From assembly GCA_963844055.1 (NCBI GenBank), contig CAWJMN010000002.1:620001-684000 (forward strand): a stretch of DNA of 64,000 nt, given 5' to 3'. Positions 46,537 to 55,836 of the stretch are shown piece after piece. The notes beneath the pieces were generated by a model. It was not told the DNA's origin, did no database searches, and worked only from the letters and a program-made list of their open reading frames with translations. The first letter of the stretch is position 1. The number at the start of each line of letters is the position of its first letter. The DNA comes from CAWJMN01 sp963844055. GTDB lineage: Bacteria; Planctomycetota; Planctomycetia; Pirellulales; Pirellulaceae. The position numbers and the translations under genes were made by a program.

Positions 46537-47505
46537 CTACGCCATCCACCCTGGCAGCGATGCGGCCTGCTTCACCCACGCTTCCAGTTGCTTGGCATCA
46601 AAATCATCTTGGTGAATGTCGAGCCAGCGTGCTTCCTTGCTAGTCCCACCCTGCGGCGCATTCTTCAGCGAGGTGCCACGAAAGAAGGTCAGCTTCACAT
46701 AGTTCGTAAAGACATGGAACGAAGCAAACCATCCCTGGCCTTCCACACCATAAAAGGGTGAGTTCCATTTCACCGCTCTTTGCAGTTTAGGAACCACACG
46801 CTCGATCAGCGTATCCAGTTCCATCGCCACTTCGCGTTTCCAGCCGGTTATCGCGGCCAAGTACGCCTGCACCGGCGCATTCCCATCGGCCTTGACAATC
46901 TGCGGGTTACCTCCCGACAGTAATTTTACTGGCGCTTGCGATGCTGCTGCTTTCGCCTTCTTCACCGGCTTGGCCGAAGTGACAGAGCCATTAAGAGCAG
47001 CTGCCGCTTGTATCAGCTTTTTGAAAGCGGTCGCATCAACCTTTTCCCCTTCGCGAATGTCGATTGCGCGCCGCGCATTCCCTTCCAAGCTCGAATTGAA
47101 AAGCTGCTTCGGGTCCGCGAGGCTCGCCCCCTTAGGAAACGTCAGCTTCACCACCTGCTTGTACGCCTCCCCCGTACACAAAATCCCTTGCGCAGACCAA
47201 ACGGGGTTGTTCCACTTCCATTCTTCGGTCACACCCGGAACCGCCTCCAAGATCAGCGTTCGCATCTGGGCCAGCGTCTCGCCGCGCCAGCCCCCTAGCT
47301 CTTCAATCCGGCCATCAATCAGCACCGCTGTCGAGCCCTCTGCAGGTTTAGCCTGCTTCTTCGCGCTCACCTTTTTCACGGGCGCCTTTTGTACAGCCGC
47401 CTTTTTCACCTTCGCTTTGGCAGGCGTTTTTTCGGCCTTTTTGGCCGGTTGCTTTGCAGTGGCCTTGCTTACTCGTGCCGATCCTTTGCCCATACTCTTT
47501 GCCAT
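46537..47505 (-). CDS. Double DUF1801 protein with histone H1-like tail
   Basis: 322 residues. The first 60 are almost only Lys, Ala, Pro and Val (repeated KKA/PAKA motifs), like histone H1 C-terminal tails or Hc1/Hc2-type nucleoid proteins. Two DUF1801 (YdhG-like) domains follow. The first (about 65-165) has GGWRGETLAQMRTLILEAVPGVTEEWKWNNPVW; the second (about 205-315) has PVQAYLAAITGWKREVAMELDTLIERVVPKLQRAVKWNSPFYG. DUF1801 function is not established. DNA or RNA binding through the tail is an inference. Confidence 0.88.
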   Translation of the reverse strand: MAKSMGKGSARVSKATAKQPAKKAEKTPAKAKVKKAAVQKAPVKKVSAKKQAKPAEGSTAVLIDGRIEELGGWRGETLAQMRTLILEAVPGVTEEWKWNNPVWSAQGILCTGEAYKQVVKLTFPKGASLADPKQLFNSSLEGNARRAIDIREGEKVDATAFKKLIQAAAALNGSVTSAKPVKKAKAAASQAPVKLLSGGNPQIVKADGNAPVQAYLAAITGWKREVAMELDTLIERVVPKLQRAVKWNSPFYGVEGQGWFASFHVFTNYVKLTFFRGTSLKNAPQGGTSKEARWLDIHQDDFDAKQLEAWVKQAASLPGWMA

Positions 47506-47575
47506 GAGGTCGTCCTCTAACCGCTTTTAAATTTCGAAGTCATTTTCACGTGAACCTGCAAACAACCCTCTCGAT

Positions 47576-48988
47576 TTAGCGAGCAGGCTTCACCGCGGGT
47601 GGCTTCCACATTCCCGATAGGGCCTCTTCCTTCGGCCAGTAAAGTCGCATCGCCACATAGATTGGACCATCAGGAGCAGGCAGCCAGTTCGACTCTTTCT
47701 CTTTCCCCGGAGAATCCTTCTGAATGTAGATCGTCAACGAGCCGTCGGCATTCTTCTTCATGCTTGGCAACATCGGCGAGTTAATCAGATAACGATTGAT
47801 CGGATTTTCTACTAGCAGTTGTGTCTTGGCGTCGTACATCGTCACCGACCAAAACGCGTTGGCAGGCGGAAGCTGATCCTTGGCAAATGTCAGCGTGTAT
47901 TTTCCTGTGCTACAGTCAGGCTTCTTCCCTTCGCTGTCGAGCGACAGGAGCGGATACAATGCCTCCTCCTTGGTGTTACCATAGATGCCCGCCATCGCCG
48001 CCGCAGCGCGTAGCGTCCAGTTCCCCTTAAAGAAGTTGCGATCACCAAACGCAGAGCCCACGCGCCAGCCATTCTCATCCTTGCCGACGCTGGCTACTTG
48101 CTCTTTGATTTTCGCCATGCCACTTTGGACCCCTTCCACAACCGCAGCCTTCTCTTCTGCGGTGAACTTGTCGAGCGGGAAGGGCTTGCCCGCTTCAATC
48201 CCGATCTTGGCGAATTTTGCTCGCAGTGGTTTTTCTACTTCTGCCGTTCCTACCGTGGGACAAAACTGCAGCACAAAGCTCAGATACGAAAGCGGATCAC
48301 GCGCTGCCAACTCTTTGTCGATCTTGGGCCAATCGACCTTCGGTGCAGCAGCCGGCGCGGGCCTTCCTAAAAAGGCAGAGAGCGATTGCAACTTGTAGCC
48401 CGCTTGGATATTCTTGACGTTCTCCAGGTCGGCTTCATTAAAAAGCTGTGTCCGCATAATCGCAAACGTGATCTCCGTCTCGCAGCGGAAGACGCGATCA
48501 ATGCCGGCAGGAGTTTCTCCCTTCCAATGCGGACCGACAAGCATGCTTCGCCCAGCACCATTCCCCGTCGCCCGACTTCCTACATAGCCAAAGTTGGAAG
48601 TGTAAACGTCGATCAACTGCAGCGAGTAGTAACGTCCCTTCTCCACCTCAGGAACCGTGATAACAATCGGCTCCGCTCGCAGGTCCGCACAAAAGAAGGA
48701 GTACGGCGTATCGCTGTTCGGCGTGACAACGGCCGTATCTTTGGGAGTGAAGACTCGCGCCGTGTTATAAAGCTCGTTGAATCCGCACTTGTACTGAGAG
48801 GACGCTTTGTCGATATACGTCTCGTAGATGACGCCATAGTTCATCACCAGCGGAAAGCCATAGATGAACGCCTCTTCGGAAATCGCCTTGATTTCCCCTA
48901 CAGACAACTTTTCCTGCGCCATGCTTGGCATGACACTCCCAGTAGCGGCAACAAACAAGCCAATTGCCAAAATCACTCGGCGAAACAT
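47576..48988 (-). CDS. DUF1254/DUF1214 domain protein
   Basis: 470 residues with a signal peptide (VILAIGLFVAATGSVMPSMA). DUF1254 region: EEAFIYGFPLVMNYGVIYETYIDK and TPNSDTPYSFFCADLRAEPIVITVPEVEKGRYYSLQLIDVYTSNFGYVGSRATGN. C-terminal DUF1214: AFWSVTMYDAKTQLLVENPINRYLINS and LTIYIQKDSPGKEKESNWLPAPDGPIYVAMRLYWPKEEAL. Secreted members are common in bacteria; the activity is unknown. Single gene. Confidence 0.92.
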   Translation of the reverse strand: MFRRVILAIGLFVAATGSVMPSMAQEKLSVGEIKAISEEAFIYGFPLVMNYGVIYETYIDKASSQYKCGFNELYNTARVFTPKDTAVVTPNSDTPYSFFCADLRAEPIVITVPEVEKGRYYSLQLIDVYTSNFGYVGSRATGNGAGRSMLVGPHWKGETPAGIDRVFRCETEITFAIMRTQLFNEADLENVKNIQAGYKLQSLSAFLGRPAPAAAPKVDWPKIDKELAARDPLSYLSFVLQFCPTVGTAEVEKPLRAKFAKIGIEAGKPFPLDKFTAEEKAAVVEGVQSGMAKIKEQVASVGKDENGWRVGSAFGDRNFFKGNWTLRAAAAMAGIYGNTKEEALYPLLSLDSEGKKPDCSTGKYTLTFAKDQLPPANAFWSVTMYDAKTQLLVENPINRYLINSPMLPSMKKNADGSLTIYIQKDSPGKEKESNWLPAPDGPIYVAMRLYWPKEEALSGMWKPPAVKPAR

Positions 48989-49215
48989 GAGAAACCCTTT
49001 CCGAGAATTCTAGGGAACTTCAGGCCATACGATCAGCCGCCATTCTACTTCCCCCAAAACGCTCCGAACAGTTCGCCCCCGAGAACAATTGGATTGTCTG
49101 TTGCCTCTTCCTGCAAAGTTTACATACGCATAAACGCTGGCTTGTCGATGGACTCGACAAGCCAGCGTTTGTATTCTGCGGCAGCTTCTAGTGCGTGCGA
49201 CCTCTTTGCCTTTCG

Positions 49216-50070
49216 CTAGTTTTGAAAGACTAGCTGCGCAAATTGATACAGGTCGCTCTTCCAGACCTGGAAGTCATGCTTCCCGCCGACGATCACGTTG
49301 TAGCGATGGGGAATTTTCTTCTCCACCAGCATCTCATGGACCCCTTCGCTGATCCGAAACAGTCCATCCTTATCGCCGCACGCCACATACAGAAGCTTCA
49401 ACTGCTTAGCGGCAGCTTCGGGATCTTTGATTAGCTCCTTCGCCGGCTTGGTGTTAGGGGCCGAAGAGAATCCGCCAACCCAAGCGAACGTTTCCAAATT
49501 TCCCAGGCCAAAGTTGAGCGATTGACCGCCCCCCATCGACAAGCCAGCCAGCGCCCGCGATTCTCGATCCGTCTTTACCGAGTAATGCTTTTCAATGTGA
49601 GGAATCAAATCCTTCAAGAGGTCGTTCTCAAACGCAGCAAAGCCCGGCACTTGCTTCGGAATCGAATCGCGAGCGGTCACATCCTTGGCTGCTCGACCAT
49701 TGGGAAGCACCACAATCATCGGCACCGCTTTCTTGTCGGCATACAAATTGTCCAGGATGATTTCTGGCGCGCCGTGCCGAGCCCATTCGTTCTCATCGCC
49801 ACCGATCCCATGCAGCAGATACAAAACGGGATACTTCTGCTCTTTCGAATAGCCTGGCGGCGTATAGACGCGGGCCTTGCGCGTCATGCCGACCGTGCTC
49901 GACTCGTATTCAATCGTTTCAAGCTTGCCATGCTCAATCCCTTCGCGCGCCTGATCGTAGCCCGCAGGTGGAGCAGCAAATTTCTCTGCGGCATCGACCG
50001 CAGCACTGGCGACGCTTCCCATCCAGAGCATTCCTACGGCGATAAGCGATACAAACAAACGTCGGTTCAT
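49216..50070 (-). CDS. Secreted esterase (feruloyl/acetylxylan esterase-like)
   Basis: 284 residues of the alpha/beta-hydrolase esterase D/feruloyl-esterase type. Signal peptide to about residue 28. Then the typical YTPPGYSKEQKYPVLYLLHGIGGDENEWARHG, nucleophile Ser in GLSMGGGQ, and the C-terminal His in VGGKHDFQVW. It likely deacylates plant or algal polysaccharides in the periplasm (inferred). Its ATG overlaps the stop of the MarR-type gene by 4 bases, so both form one operon. Confidence 0.9.
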   Translation of the reverse strand: MNRRLFVSLIAVGMLWMGSVASAAVDAAEKFAAPPAGYDQAREGIEHGKLETIEYESSTVGMTRKARVYTPPGYSKEQKYPVLYLLHGIGGDENEWARHGAPEIILDNLYADKKAVPMIVVLPNGRAAKDVTARDSIPKQVPGFAAFENDLLKDLIPHIEKHYSVKTDRESRALAGLSMGGGQSLNFGLGNLETFAWVGGFSSAPNTKPAKELIKDPEAAAKQLKLLYVACGDKDGLFRISEGVHEMLVEKKIPHRYNVIVGGKHDFQVWKSDLYQFAQLVFQN

Positions 50071-50543
50071 GGCGATTCCTTGGAAGAGGTCTTCTGTTGA
50101 GAGGAAGTTTGAAAATCACTATCAGGATGGAGCCGCTTGGCGATACGCGTCAAGAGCTCGACAAGTAGCTCGGCCTCTTCAGGCACAAGCGTTTCAAAAA
50201 TCTGATCGCGAATCGCTTCGCTCGCTTTCCATAGCTGCCGAAACTTCCGCTTCCCTGCCGTCGTCAAGCTAACCGTCCGCGCCCGGGCATCCGTGGGATG
50301 CAAGTCACGCTTTACCAGCCCCTGCTTCTCTAACAGAACCAGCATGGCCCGTACCGTGCTCGGATCAGATGGCATCCTTCGCGCGAGATCTCGCTGGGTG
50401 AGGGCTTCGCCGCGCTCTAAAGTCGCTAGCAAGACAAACTGGTCGGCCGTAACATCGTGGTCGGAAAACTGCGAGTCCGTCCGGCGATGGAGCGCCAAAT
50501 AGGCCGATCGCAATGCCATCGGAATTTCGTTTTTGACAGACAT
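50067..50543 (-). CDS. MarR-family transcriptional regulator
   Basis: 158 residues. Helical N-terminus (ALRSAYLALHRRTDSQFSDHDVTADQFVLLATLERGEALTQRDLA) and wing region MPSDPSTVRAMLVLLEKQGLVKRDLHPTDARARTVSLTTAGKRKFRQLW are textbook MarR. The stop overlaps the esterase start (ATGA). The adjacent divergent gene with a GyrI-like fold suggests a common control region (50544-50741), with regulation by a small ligand inferred. Confidence 0.93.
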   Translation of the reverse strand: MSVKNEIPMALRSAYLALHRRTDSQFSDHDVTADQFVLLATLERGEALTQRDLARRMPSDPSTVRAMLVLLEKQGLVKRDLHPTDARARTVSLTTAGKRKFRQLWKASEAIRDQIFETLVPEEAELLVELLTRIAKRLHPDSDFQTSSQQKTSSKESP

Positions 50544-50741
50544 CTACCGGCCCCTTCGCCATATCGTGCGTATACGCTCTATCTGCGAATCTACAAAAGC
50601 CACTCTCGCCATGCAAGCGCCTCCCTACAAAAAAGCTGCCCTTGCACACGCTCCGTCGGTAGGATTTCGCTTTCAAAACTGCGATAATGCGTCGCACTTT
50701 GGCTTGTCTGACGGCCGTACAACAAATCTCAGGAACGGATT

Positions 50742-51185
50742 ATGGACCTTGAAATCCTCCACACTCCCCTTCGCTTCCAGCTGTACGGCCTCTCGGGAGC
50801 CGTCGAGGGAGAGCGCTATGCGCAGGTCGGCCTTCGCCTGATGGACCAGATGTGGATGCTCGTCAAAGAGGCCCAGTTGCCAACGACCGGCATTAATCAC
50901 TGGGTCTATTTGCCTGGTGACCGCATGTTTGTCGGAGTAGAAGTGAAGAGCGGCAATGCCAGCCAAATTCCACCACAACTAGAGCCGCTAGATTTTCAGC
51001 TTGGCCATTATGCCCGGCATCTGCATGTCGGCCCTTATCATGACTTGCCCCAAAAATGGAAAGTCCTCAAGGCGGAACTTGCCTCCCGCGGCGAGACCGT
51101 CACCTTTCCTTCGCTAGAAGTCTACGGCCACCATTGCTCGGACCCCGCTAAAACCGAAACAACCATTTTGTTGGGCCTGAAATAA
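50742..51185 (+). CDS. GyrI-like small-molecule-binding protein
   Basis: 147 residues. The pattern (LRFQLYGLSGAVEGERYAQVGLRLMDQMWMLVKEA, INHWVYLPGDRMFVGVEVKS, LDFQLGHYARHLHVGPYHDLPQKWKVLKAELASRG) fits a stand-alone GyrI/AraC effector-binding fold. Stand-alone GyrI proteins bind drugs or other small molecules (family knowledge). Divergent from the MarR gene. Confidence 0.75.
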   Translation: MDLEILHTPLRFQLYGLSGAVEGERYAQVGLRLMDQMWMLVKEAQLPTTGINHWVYLPGDRMFVGVEVKSGNASQIPPQLEPLDFQLGHYARHLHVGPYHDLPQKWKVLKAELASRGETVTFPSLEVYGHHCSDPAKTETTILLGLK

Positions 51186-51318
51186 TCGCAACATCGTTTT
51201 CGCGACATGGCTCCTGATCTACTCGATCAAAAACGGTCGTTTTGTATCATTTGCCGTTTCGATGGAATACATTACAGGCGTTCCACCTCTCGCTACTCCT
51301 TCTACAAGCCCCTCGCTT

Positions 51319-53412
51319 ATGAATATTCCTTTTGGCTTTGCCCTTTTGCTAACCACGCTGCTGATGCTAAGCCCCCTTCCATCGGCCCACGGCCAAGAAA
51401 AGGCAGCCCCTGCCACTCCTGAGGTGCTGGTGATCACGGCCGATACAAAACTTGATCCTGCCAAGACCTACGGCGCGATTGTCATTAAGAAATCCGGGAT
51501 CACGCTTGATGGAAATGGGGCGTGGCTGATTGGGCCGAGCAAGGGTTCGCCGAAAGAGTATCGCGGCACCGCAATCTTTGCCGACGGCGTTTCCGATGTG
51601 AAGCTACTGAACTTGCAAGCCAAGCAGTGGGAGACAGGGCTACACATCAAGCATGGACGTCACTGGACTGTCGAGCGGTGCAACTTCTCAGGCAATTTTC
51701 ATGATCCTGATTTTGGCTGGGGAGAGAATGGCCGGCGTGGTGGGATCTTACTTGAAGATGTGTGGCTATCCCGCTTCGCGCAAAATCGCGCGAACCATGT
51801 CTGGGATGCTTGCTCGCTGGTCAACTCGGATGGAAATACATTTATCGAAAATGATTTTTCCCATACGTCGAACACCTGCCTGAAGCTGTGGACTTCGTGC
51901 AGAAACTGGTTTGACAGGAATAACTTTAGCTATGGCATTCGCATCTCTCCTGGCGAAGTGCATGCGCGCGACTCGACCAGTGTTCTGATCGAAAGCGGTT
52001 CTAACAGCAATCACTTCATGAGTAACAACTGTACGTATGGTGGCGATGGGATCTTCATTCGCGTACTCAATGGATGGTGCAGCACGGACAATTTCTTTGA
52101 AAGGAACGACTGCTCCTACGCGAACAATAACGGCATTGAATGCTGGGCGCCGCGAAATACTTTTCTGCAGAACAAAGCCAACCATTGCAGCTACGGATTT
52201 TGGCTGGGGGGATCGGACCAAACGAAACTGATTAAAAATGAGGCTTGTTTTAACGGACTCGCAGGGGGCTTTCATAACTCGCCGCATTTGCCGGGGAATC
52301 GGCATGCAGGCATTGTCTTCATGTTTGGGCCGTCGAGTCATACGGTCGCCATTGGCAATCGTTGCCACGGCAATAACGGCGCCGGTATTGCGATCATCGG
52401 AGACCAGCCTAGCCAGGGGAAGAAGTGGAAGGCGTATCACTGGGTGCTTGAGAATAACCAGCTGACCGAGAATAGCTGGGGCATCTATGCCCAGTATGCT
52501 GACTGGATCGTAAGTGCAAACAATCACATTCAGGAGAACAAGCTGAAAGATGTGGAGCTTGCCGAAGGGGTGACTCGCTTTCAGGATTTGTCCAGCGATT
52601 CAAAGATCAAGCAAGCTCAGTTTCCACTTACTATTCAAGGTCCACAGACGGTGAAGGTCGGCGAGGTAGCAACGTGGAATGCAGAGATTCCGAAAATCAG
52701 GACGACGAAACCTGCCGTGTATCAGTGGGACATGGGGACAGGAGAGTTCCAGTCGCAGACATCGCTGACTCATACGTTTAACTCGGTCGGCTTTCAGCGG
52801 ATTGGCCTGAACGTGATGGTGAATGGCCATACGGAATTGGCTTGGCGGGATGTTTATGTGGTGAAAGAAGTGGAAGAGCTGGGAACCGAATCTTCGGCCA
52901 ATCAATGGAGCCTGAAAGATTTTCAGGACCGGAAGCAGAGCGACCAGCAGGTTTCTCGCGCGACTTTTCACGAAGACAAAGGGGTTTTTCTGGTTGGAAA
53001 TTCTTCGCTGGCGGTGTCGATCTCTCGCTATGCGGGGTTTCGTGCGGCATTAACGTATCCGAGAAAGCAAGATGCCGCTTGGCCTTCGGCCGGGAAGACA
53101 AAGGTTGCTTTTTGGCTGAAGGCAATCAATGCGGATACGACCGGTTGGCAAGGTGGACCGTTCCTGGTGCTGCATGGCGAGGGAGAGAGCCGCTGCTATA
53201 TCGAGCCGGCGGAAGGGAAGGACTTCATGCGAGAGCTAGAATACAACGAAGCGCGTGAAGGCTGGCGTCGCCTGGAAATACCGCTACAAAGTGATGAGCG
53301 CTGGAAGGTGGATGGCGAAGTTCCCAAGACGATTACTGCCATCACCCTATCGTTTGATTCCTGGGGAGCACCGCCGCTCAAGCTCTGGATTGATGGGTTG
53401 TCGATTGAATAA
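51319..53412 (+). CDS. Secreted right-handed beta-helix protein with PKD-like domain
   Basis: 697 residues from ATG 51319, where a signal peptide starts (FALLLTTLLMLSPLPSAHG). Residues about 30-420 form repeated parallel beta-helix coils (FAQNRANHVWDACSLVNSDGNTFIENDFSHTSNTCLKLW and NHFMSNNCTYGGDGIFIRVLNGWCSTDNFFERNDCS). A PKD-like domain (about 450-530: YQWDMGTGEFQSQTSLTHTFNSVGFQRIGL) and a C-terminal carbohydrate-binding-like module follow, ending PLKLWIDGLSIE. Right-handed helices often act on polysaccharides; no catalytic residues can be assigned. Confidence 0.86.
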   Translation: MNIPFGFALLLTTLLMLSPLPSAHGQEKAAPATPEVLVITADTKLDPAKTYGAIVIKKSGITLDGNGAWLIGPSKGSPKEYRGTAIFADGVSDVKLLNLQAKQWETGLHIKHGRHWTVERCNFSGNFHDPDFGWGENGRRGGILLEDVWLSRFAQNRANHVWDACSLVNSDGNTFIENDFSHTSNTCLKLWTSCRNWFDRNNFSYGIRISPGEVHARDSTSVLIESGSNSNHFMSNNCTYGGDGIFIRVLNGWCSTDNFFERNDCSYANNNGIECWAPRNTFLQNKANHCSYGFWLGGSDQTKLIKNEACFNGLAGGFHNSPHLPGNRHAGIVFMFGPSSHTVAIGNRCHGNNGAGIAIIGDQPSQGKKWKAYHWVLENNQLTENSWGIYAQYADWIVSANNHIQENKLKDVELAEGVTRFQDLSSDSKIKQAQFPLTIQGPQTVKVGEVATWNAEIPKIRTTKPAVYQWDMGTGEFQSQTSLTHTFNSVGFQRIGLNVMVNGHTELAWRDVYVVKEVEELGTESSANQWSLKDFQDRKQSDQQVSRATFHEDKGVFLVGNSSLAVSISRYAGFRAALTYPRKQDAAWPSAGKTKVAFWLKAINADTTGWQGGPFLVLHGEGESRCYIEPAEGKDFMRELEYNEAREGWRRLEIPLQSDERWKVDGEVPKTITAITLSFDSWGAPPLKLWIDGLSIE

Positions 53413-53471
53413 GAGGTTGCGGCTTCGCGGATCAGCGGCCCATTTTCGTTGCAATGCTCTGAGAGGATGAG

Positions 53472-53999
53472 ATGAATCCATTAGAAGATGATTTGGTGGT
53501 GGTGTTGATTAAGCACCGTGATCGCTTTCGGTGGTATCGTGGAAGTCGTGATCTTTGGGTTCTGGATTATCGCAAATGGGCACAAGAGTTTTTGAATGCA
53601 GGACATAGCGTCGAAATCGGGGCGAATGGTCGATTTGGTATTGAGTTAGTCGATGAAGAGACTATGGACCTGTTTTTAAGCAAGGTGAGTCACCTCGAGC
53701 TAGAGAAGGGAAAGCTTGCAAAAGCTCTTGAAAGGCGATTCAAGGATGCTAGATCCTGGTGGGATGTTGGTGCTCTATTTCCAATAATGTTTATAGACAC
53801 TGACCGAAAGCATGTCTCTGCGTTTTATCCAAGTGGAATTCGCATGGAGCGGTACGTTCCAGATGGGTGGAGCAGCGATTTCAAAGACTTCGCCACTGAA
53901 TATCCCGAGGATTTATTTCCTCGGGAGGAAAAGTTTTGGGTTCAGGATGGAGTAGATATGCTTGCAGTTCTGAATGAACGTGGAGCTGCTTTGGAATAA
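53472..53999 (+). CDS. Conserved protein of unknown function, immunity-like
   Basis: 175 residues, soluble, with GAGAGGATGAG just upstream of the ATG. Mixed strand-helix pattern: RFRWYRGSRDLWVLDYRKWAQEF near the start, then ARSWWDVGALFPIMFIDTDRKHVSAFYPSGIRMERYVPDGWSSDFKDF. Such compact acidic-aromatic proteins resemble immunity proteins, but I cannot name a family. No partner on the same strand within 250 bases. Confidence 0.65.
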   Translation: MNPLEDDLVVVLIKHRDRFRWYRGSRDLWVLDYRKWAQEFLNAGHSVEIGANGRFGIELVDEETMDLFLSKVSHLELEKGKLAKALERRFKDARSWWDVGALFPIMFIDTDRKHVSAFYPSGIRMERYVPDGWSSDFKDFATEYPEDLFPREEKFWVQDGVDMLAVLNERGAALE

Positions 54000-54256
54000 T
54001 CTTATTTGCACCTCGATCAAGAACTCCAATCTTGCCAATCCATTGCCTTTTGATTTTCTAACAGCCTTGTGAACCTTTACGCCATTGGATTCGCAATACT
54101 CGATTAGGAGAAACCTACAGGCAGTTCAGAGCGACTGGAAGCGACGCGGATGGTAGCAGTCCATCGCAGAGTCCGGCGAAATGCTTGCCTGTTGTAAACT
54201 CTGCTTGCCTTAGATGAAGGTCGTGACGTTTCGGTTTATAACTTTAGGATGACGCT

Positions 54257-54790
54257 ATGACTTATCGCTACAAAACGTTGGTCGCACTCGTATCGTTGTT
54301 CTTTGCGATCTTTGTTTCTTTGAAACTTGGAGCCTCCTTGCAGGGAGACGACGGCCCAAAAAACACGATCCATGTGAGTTCGTTAGGCGATTCCAAAGTA
54401 ATTGGAAACCTTGGTCATCCGCTAGGAACGGTTGTGAGGGCAAAGGGAAAAGCCCTTGGAGTTGTTCAAGACAGAGAGTCCCGTTATTCCGGAGCAGTTG
54501 AAATCGAAATCCTAGAGATCGAAGGAACCCAACTAAAGAAGCCCGTCAAATTCCATATATGGGTTTCGAATCGTCAGTTTCGAACCCCGGCCAAAGGGGA
54601 CGCTGTGGATTATTATCTGTATGAAACCGGTGGCTGGACTGGCATCGTGAAAACCCCTCCTGGAGTTGAAAACCCTACCAGTCTTTATCCGGGTCGCGCT
54701 TTTCGTTTTGAAACAAACTGTGTCGTATGCCAGGATAACCTTGACTCTTCCCCAAAACCCAAAGTCAGCGCGCCCTATTCTCCCAAATGA
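54257..54790 (+). CDS. Small membrane-anchored protein of unknown function
   Basis: 177 residues, ATG with AGGATGA upstream. One N-terminal hydrophobic segment (LVALVSLFFAIFVSLKLGA) and an extracytoplasmic beta-rich part: VIGNLGHPLGTVVRAKGKALGVV, then VKFHIWVSNRQFRTPAKGDAVDYYLYETGGW. A CVVC motif sits near the end. Domain unknown. Confidence 0.65.
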   Translation: MTYRYKTLVALVSLFFAIFVSLKLGASLQGDDGPKNTIHVSSLGDSKVIGNLGHPLGTVVRAKGKALGVVQDRESRYSGAVEIEILEIEGTQLKKPVKFHIWVSNRQFRTPAKGDAVDYYLYETGGWTGIVKTPPGVENPTSLYPGRAFRFETNCVVCQDNLDSSPKPKVSAPYSPK

Positions 54791-54844
54791 GGTCTCTACA
54801 AAACGATACTTGCATTTGCAGTGGTTCCTTGGCGTGCAAACAAG

Positions 54845-54970
54845 TGCCCGGCACCAAAATGTGAGAAGAAGATAGAGAGCCGATTAGACGCGGCAAGATG
54901 CACGCGTCTACTAAGGAGAGGCACAGGGGGATGGCCGTCGCTAACGCTTCCGGCTCTGAAAATGCGGAGG
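54845..54970 (-). repeat. Dispersed repeat family A, copy 6 (long form, opposite strand)
   Basis: Reverse complement of the 43343-43450 text over about 100 bases, including TTTCAGAGCCGGAAGCG, GACGGCCATCCCCC, GTAGACGCGTGCATCTTGCC and TCTATCTTCTTCTCAC. Confidence 0.8.
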
Positions 54971-55038
54971 TATTGGCAAGCGTGTGGGCCGGATGAGCAG
55001 AGTTTGGGGCAAACCGATTTTATCTGTAGGGTGTCGAT

Positions 55039-55626
55039 ATGCCAGACAAAGAACCGGTCGTCATATTTACGGGGCGATTCTCTTGGAGACGCGTTAGCAC
55101 CATTCTGTGGATGGTGTTTTTTGGGTCCGTCTTCACCCTTGCCATTCCGATCATGGTTCCCAAGATGGCCGAGTTTTATCTCGTTGATCTAGTGAGGGTG
55201 CCTGCCGATCAACTGGTGCTCGTGCATGTGATAGCAGTAGTCACAATAGGTCTGATGCTATTTTTTGGTATTGGCTCTGGGTGGTGCTTTTGCAAGTTGT
55301 TTTGGTTTTTCCTCACCGGACATGTGGACACGCAGCTTCTCGACTCCAAGGGGCTGCACGTGAGGATGCTTGTCCATTTCTACCATTTCGAATGGAAGGA
55401 TATTGAGTTCGTGTCCTTCTCTGGACGGCCATTTTCGAGAGGATATTGCATTAGCCTAATACATAAAAAATGGGCCAACTCGAAAAATCCGTATCGAGAG
55501 ATTCGGACAGATACTACGATGACTACCGAAGAGGCGATTGCGGTTATTAAGCGAATTCGCAGATACGCCCGGCCTGTTCCGGCAATTTCCGCATCATCAT
55601 GTGACGAAATTCTTCCCTATATTTAG
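55039..55626 (+). CDS. Small membrane protein of unknown function
   Basis: 195 residues. Two or three hydrophobic segments (RVSTILWMVFFGSVFTLAIPIMV; LVLVHVIAVVTIGLMLFFGIGSGWCFCKLFWFF). A cytoplasmic PH-like region follows (TQLLDSKGLHVRMLVHFYHFEWKDIEFVSFSGRPFSRGYCISLI). The alternation of hydrophobic and charged strands resembles bacterial PH-domain proteins, an inference. No partner gene. Confidence 0.65.
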   Translation: MPDKEPVVIFTGRFSWRRVSTILWMVFFGSVFTLAIPIMVPKMAEFYLVDLVRVPADQLVLVHVIAVVTIGLMLFFGIGSGWCFCKLFWFFLTGHVDTQLLDSKGLHVRMLVHFYHFEWKDIEFVSFSGRPFSRGYCISLIHKKWANSKNPYREIRTDTTMTTEEAIAVIKRIRRYARPVPAISASSCDEILPYI

Positions 55627-55749
55627 GTGAGTAAAGAAAGTTGGTGATGGGCGTATTCTTCTAGTGGGAGCCATCACACCCCAAGGGCTCGTGTGCGAGA
55701 AATGGAATGGCCTGCTTAGAAGGGAGTGAGGCTTTGGCCGTTCATACTT

Positions 55750-55779
55750 GGTGGGTCATCGCCTGCGGCTTGACCCACC
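55750..55779. repeat. Palindromic repeat family B, copy 2
   Basis: GGTGGGTCA and TGACCCACC arms, as in copy 1 at 46326 but on the opposite strand; one core base differs. Confidence 0.8.
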
Positions 55780-55836
55780 CTACGGTGTGTTTGAGAAGCA
55801 GGTGGAAAGCAGTTAGTCAAGTCAGATGGCGGGGGC

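Noticed and set aside
53905..53935. Hairpin CCCGAGGA/TCCTCGGG resembling a terminator
   Set aside because: It lies inside the coding region of the 53472 gene and is not followed by a T run.
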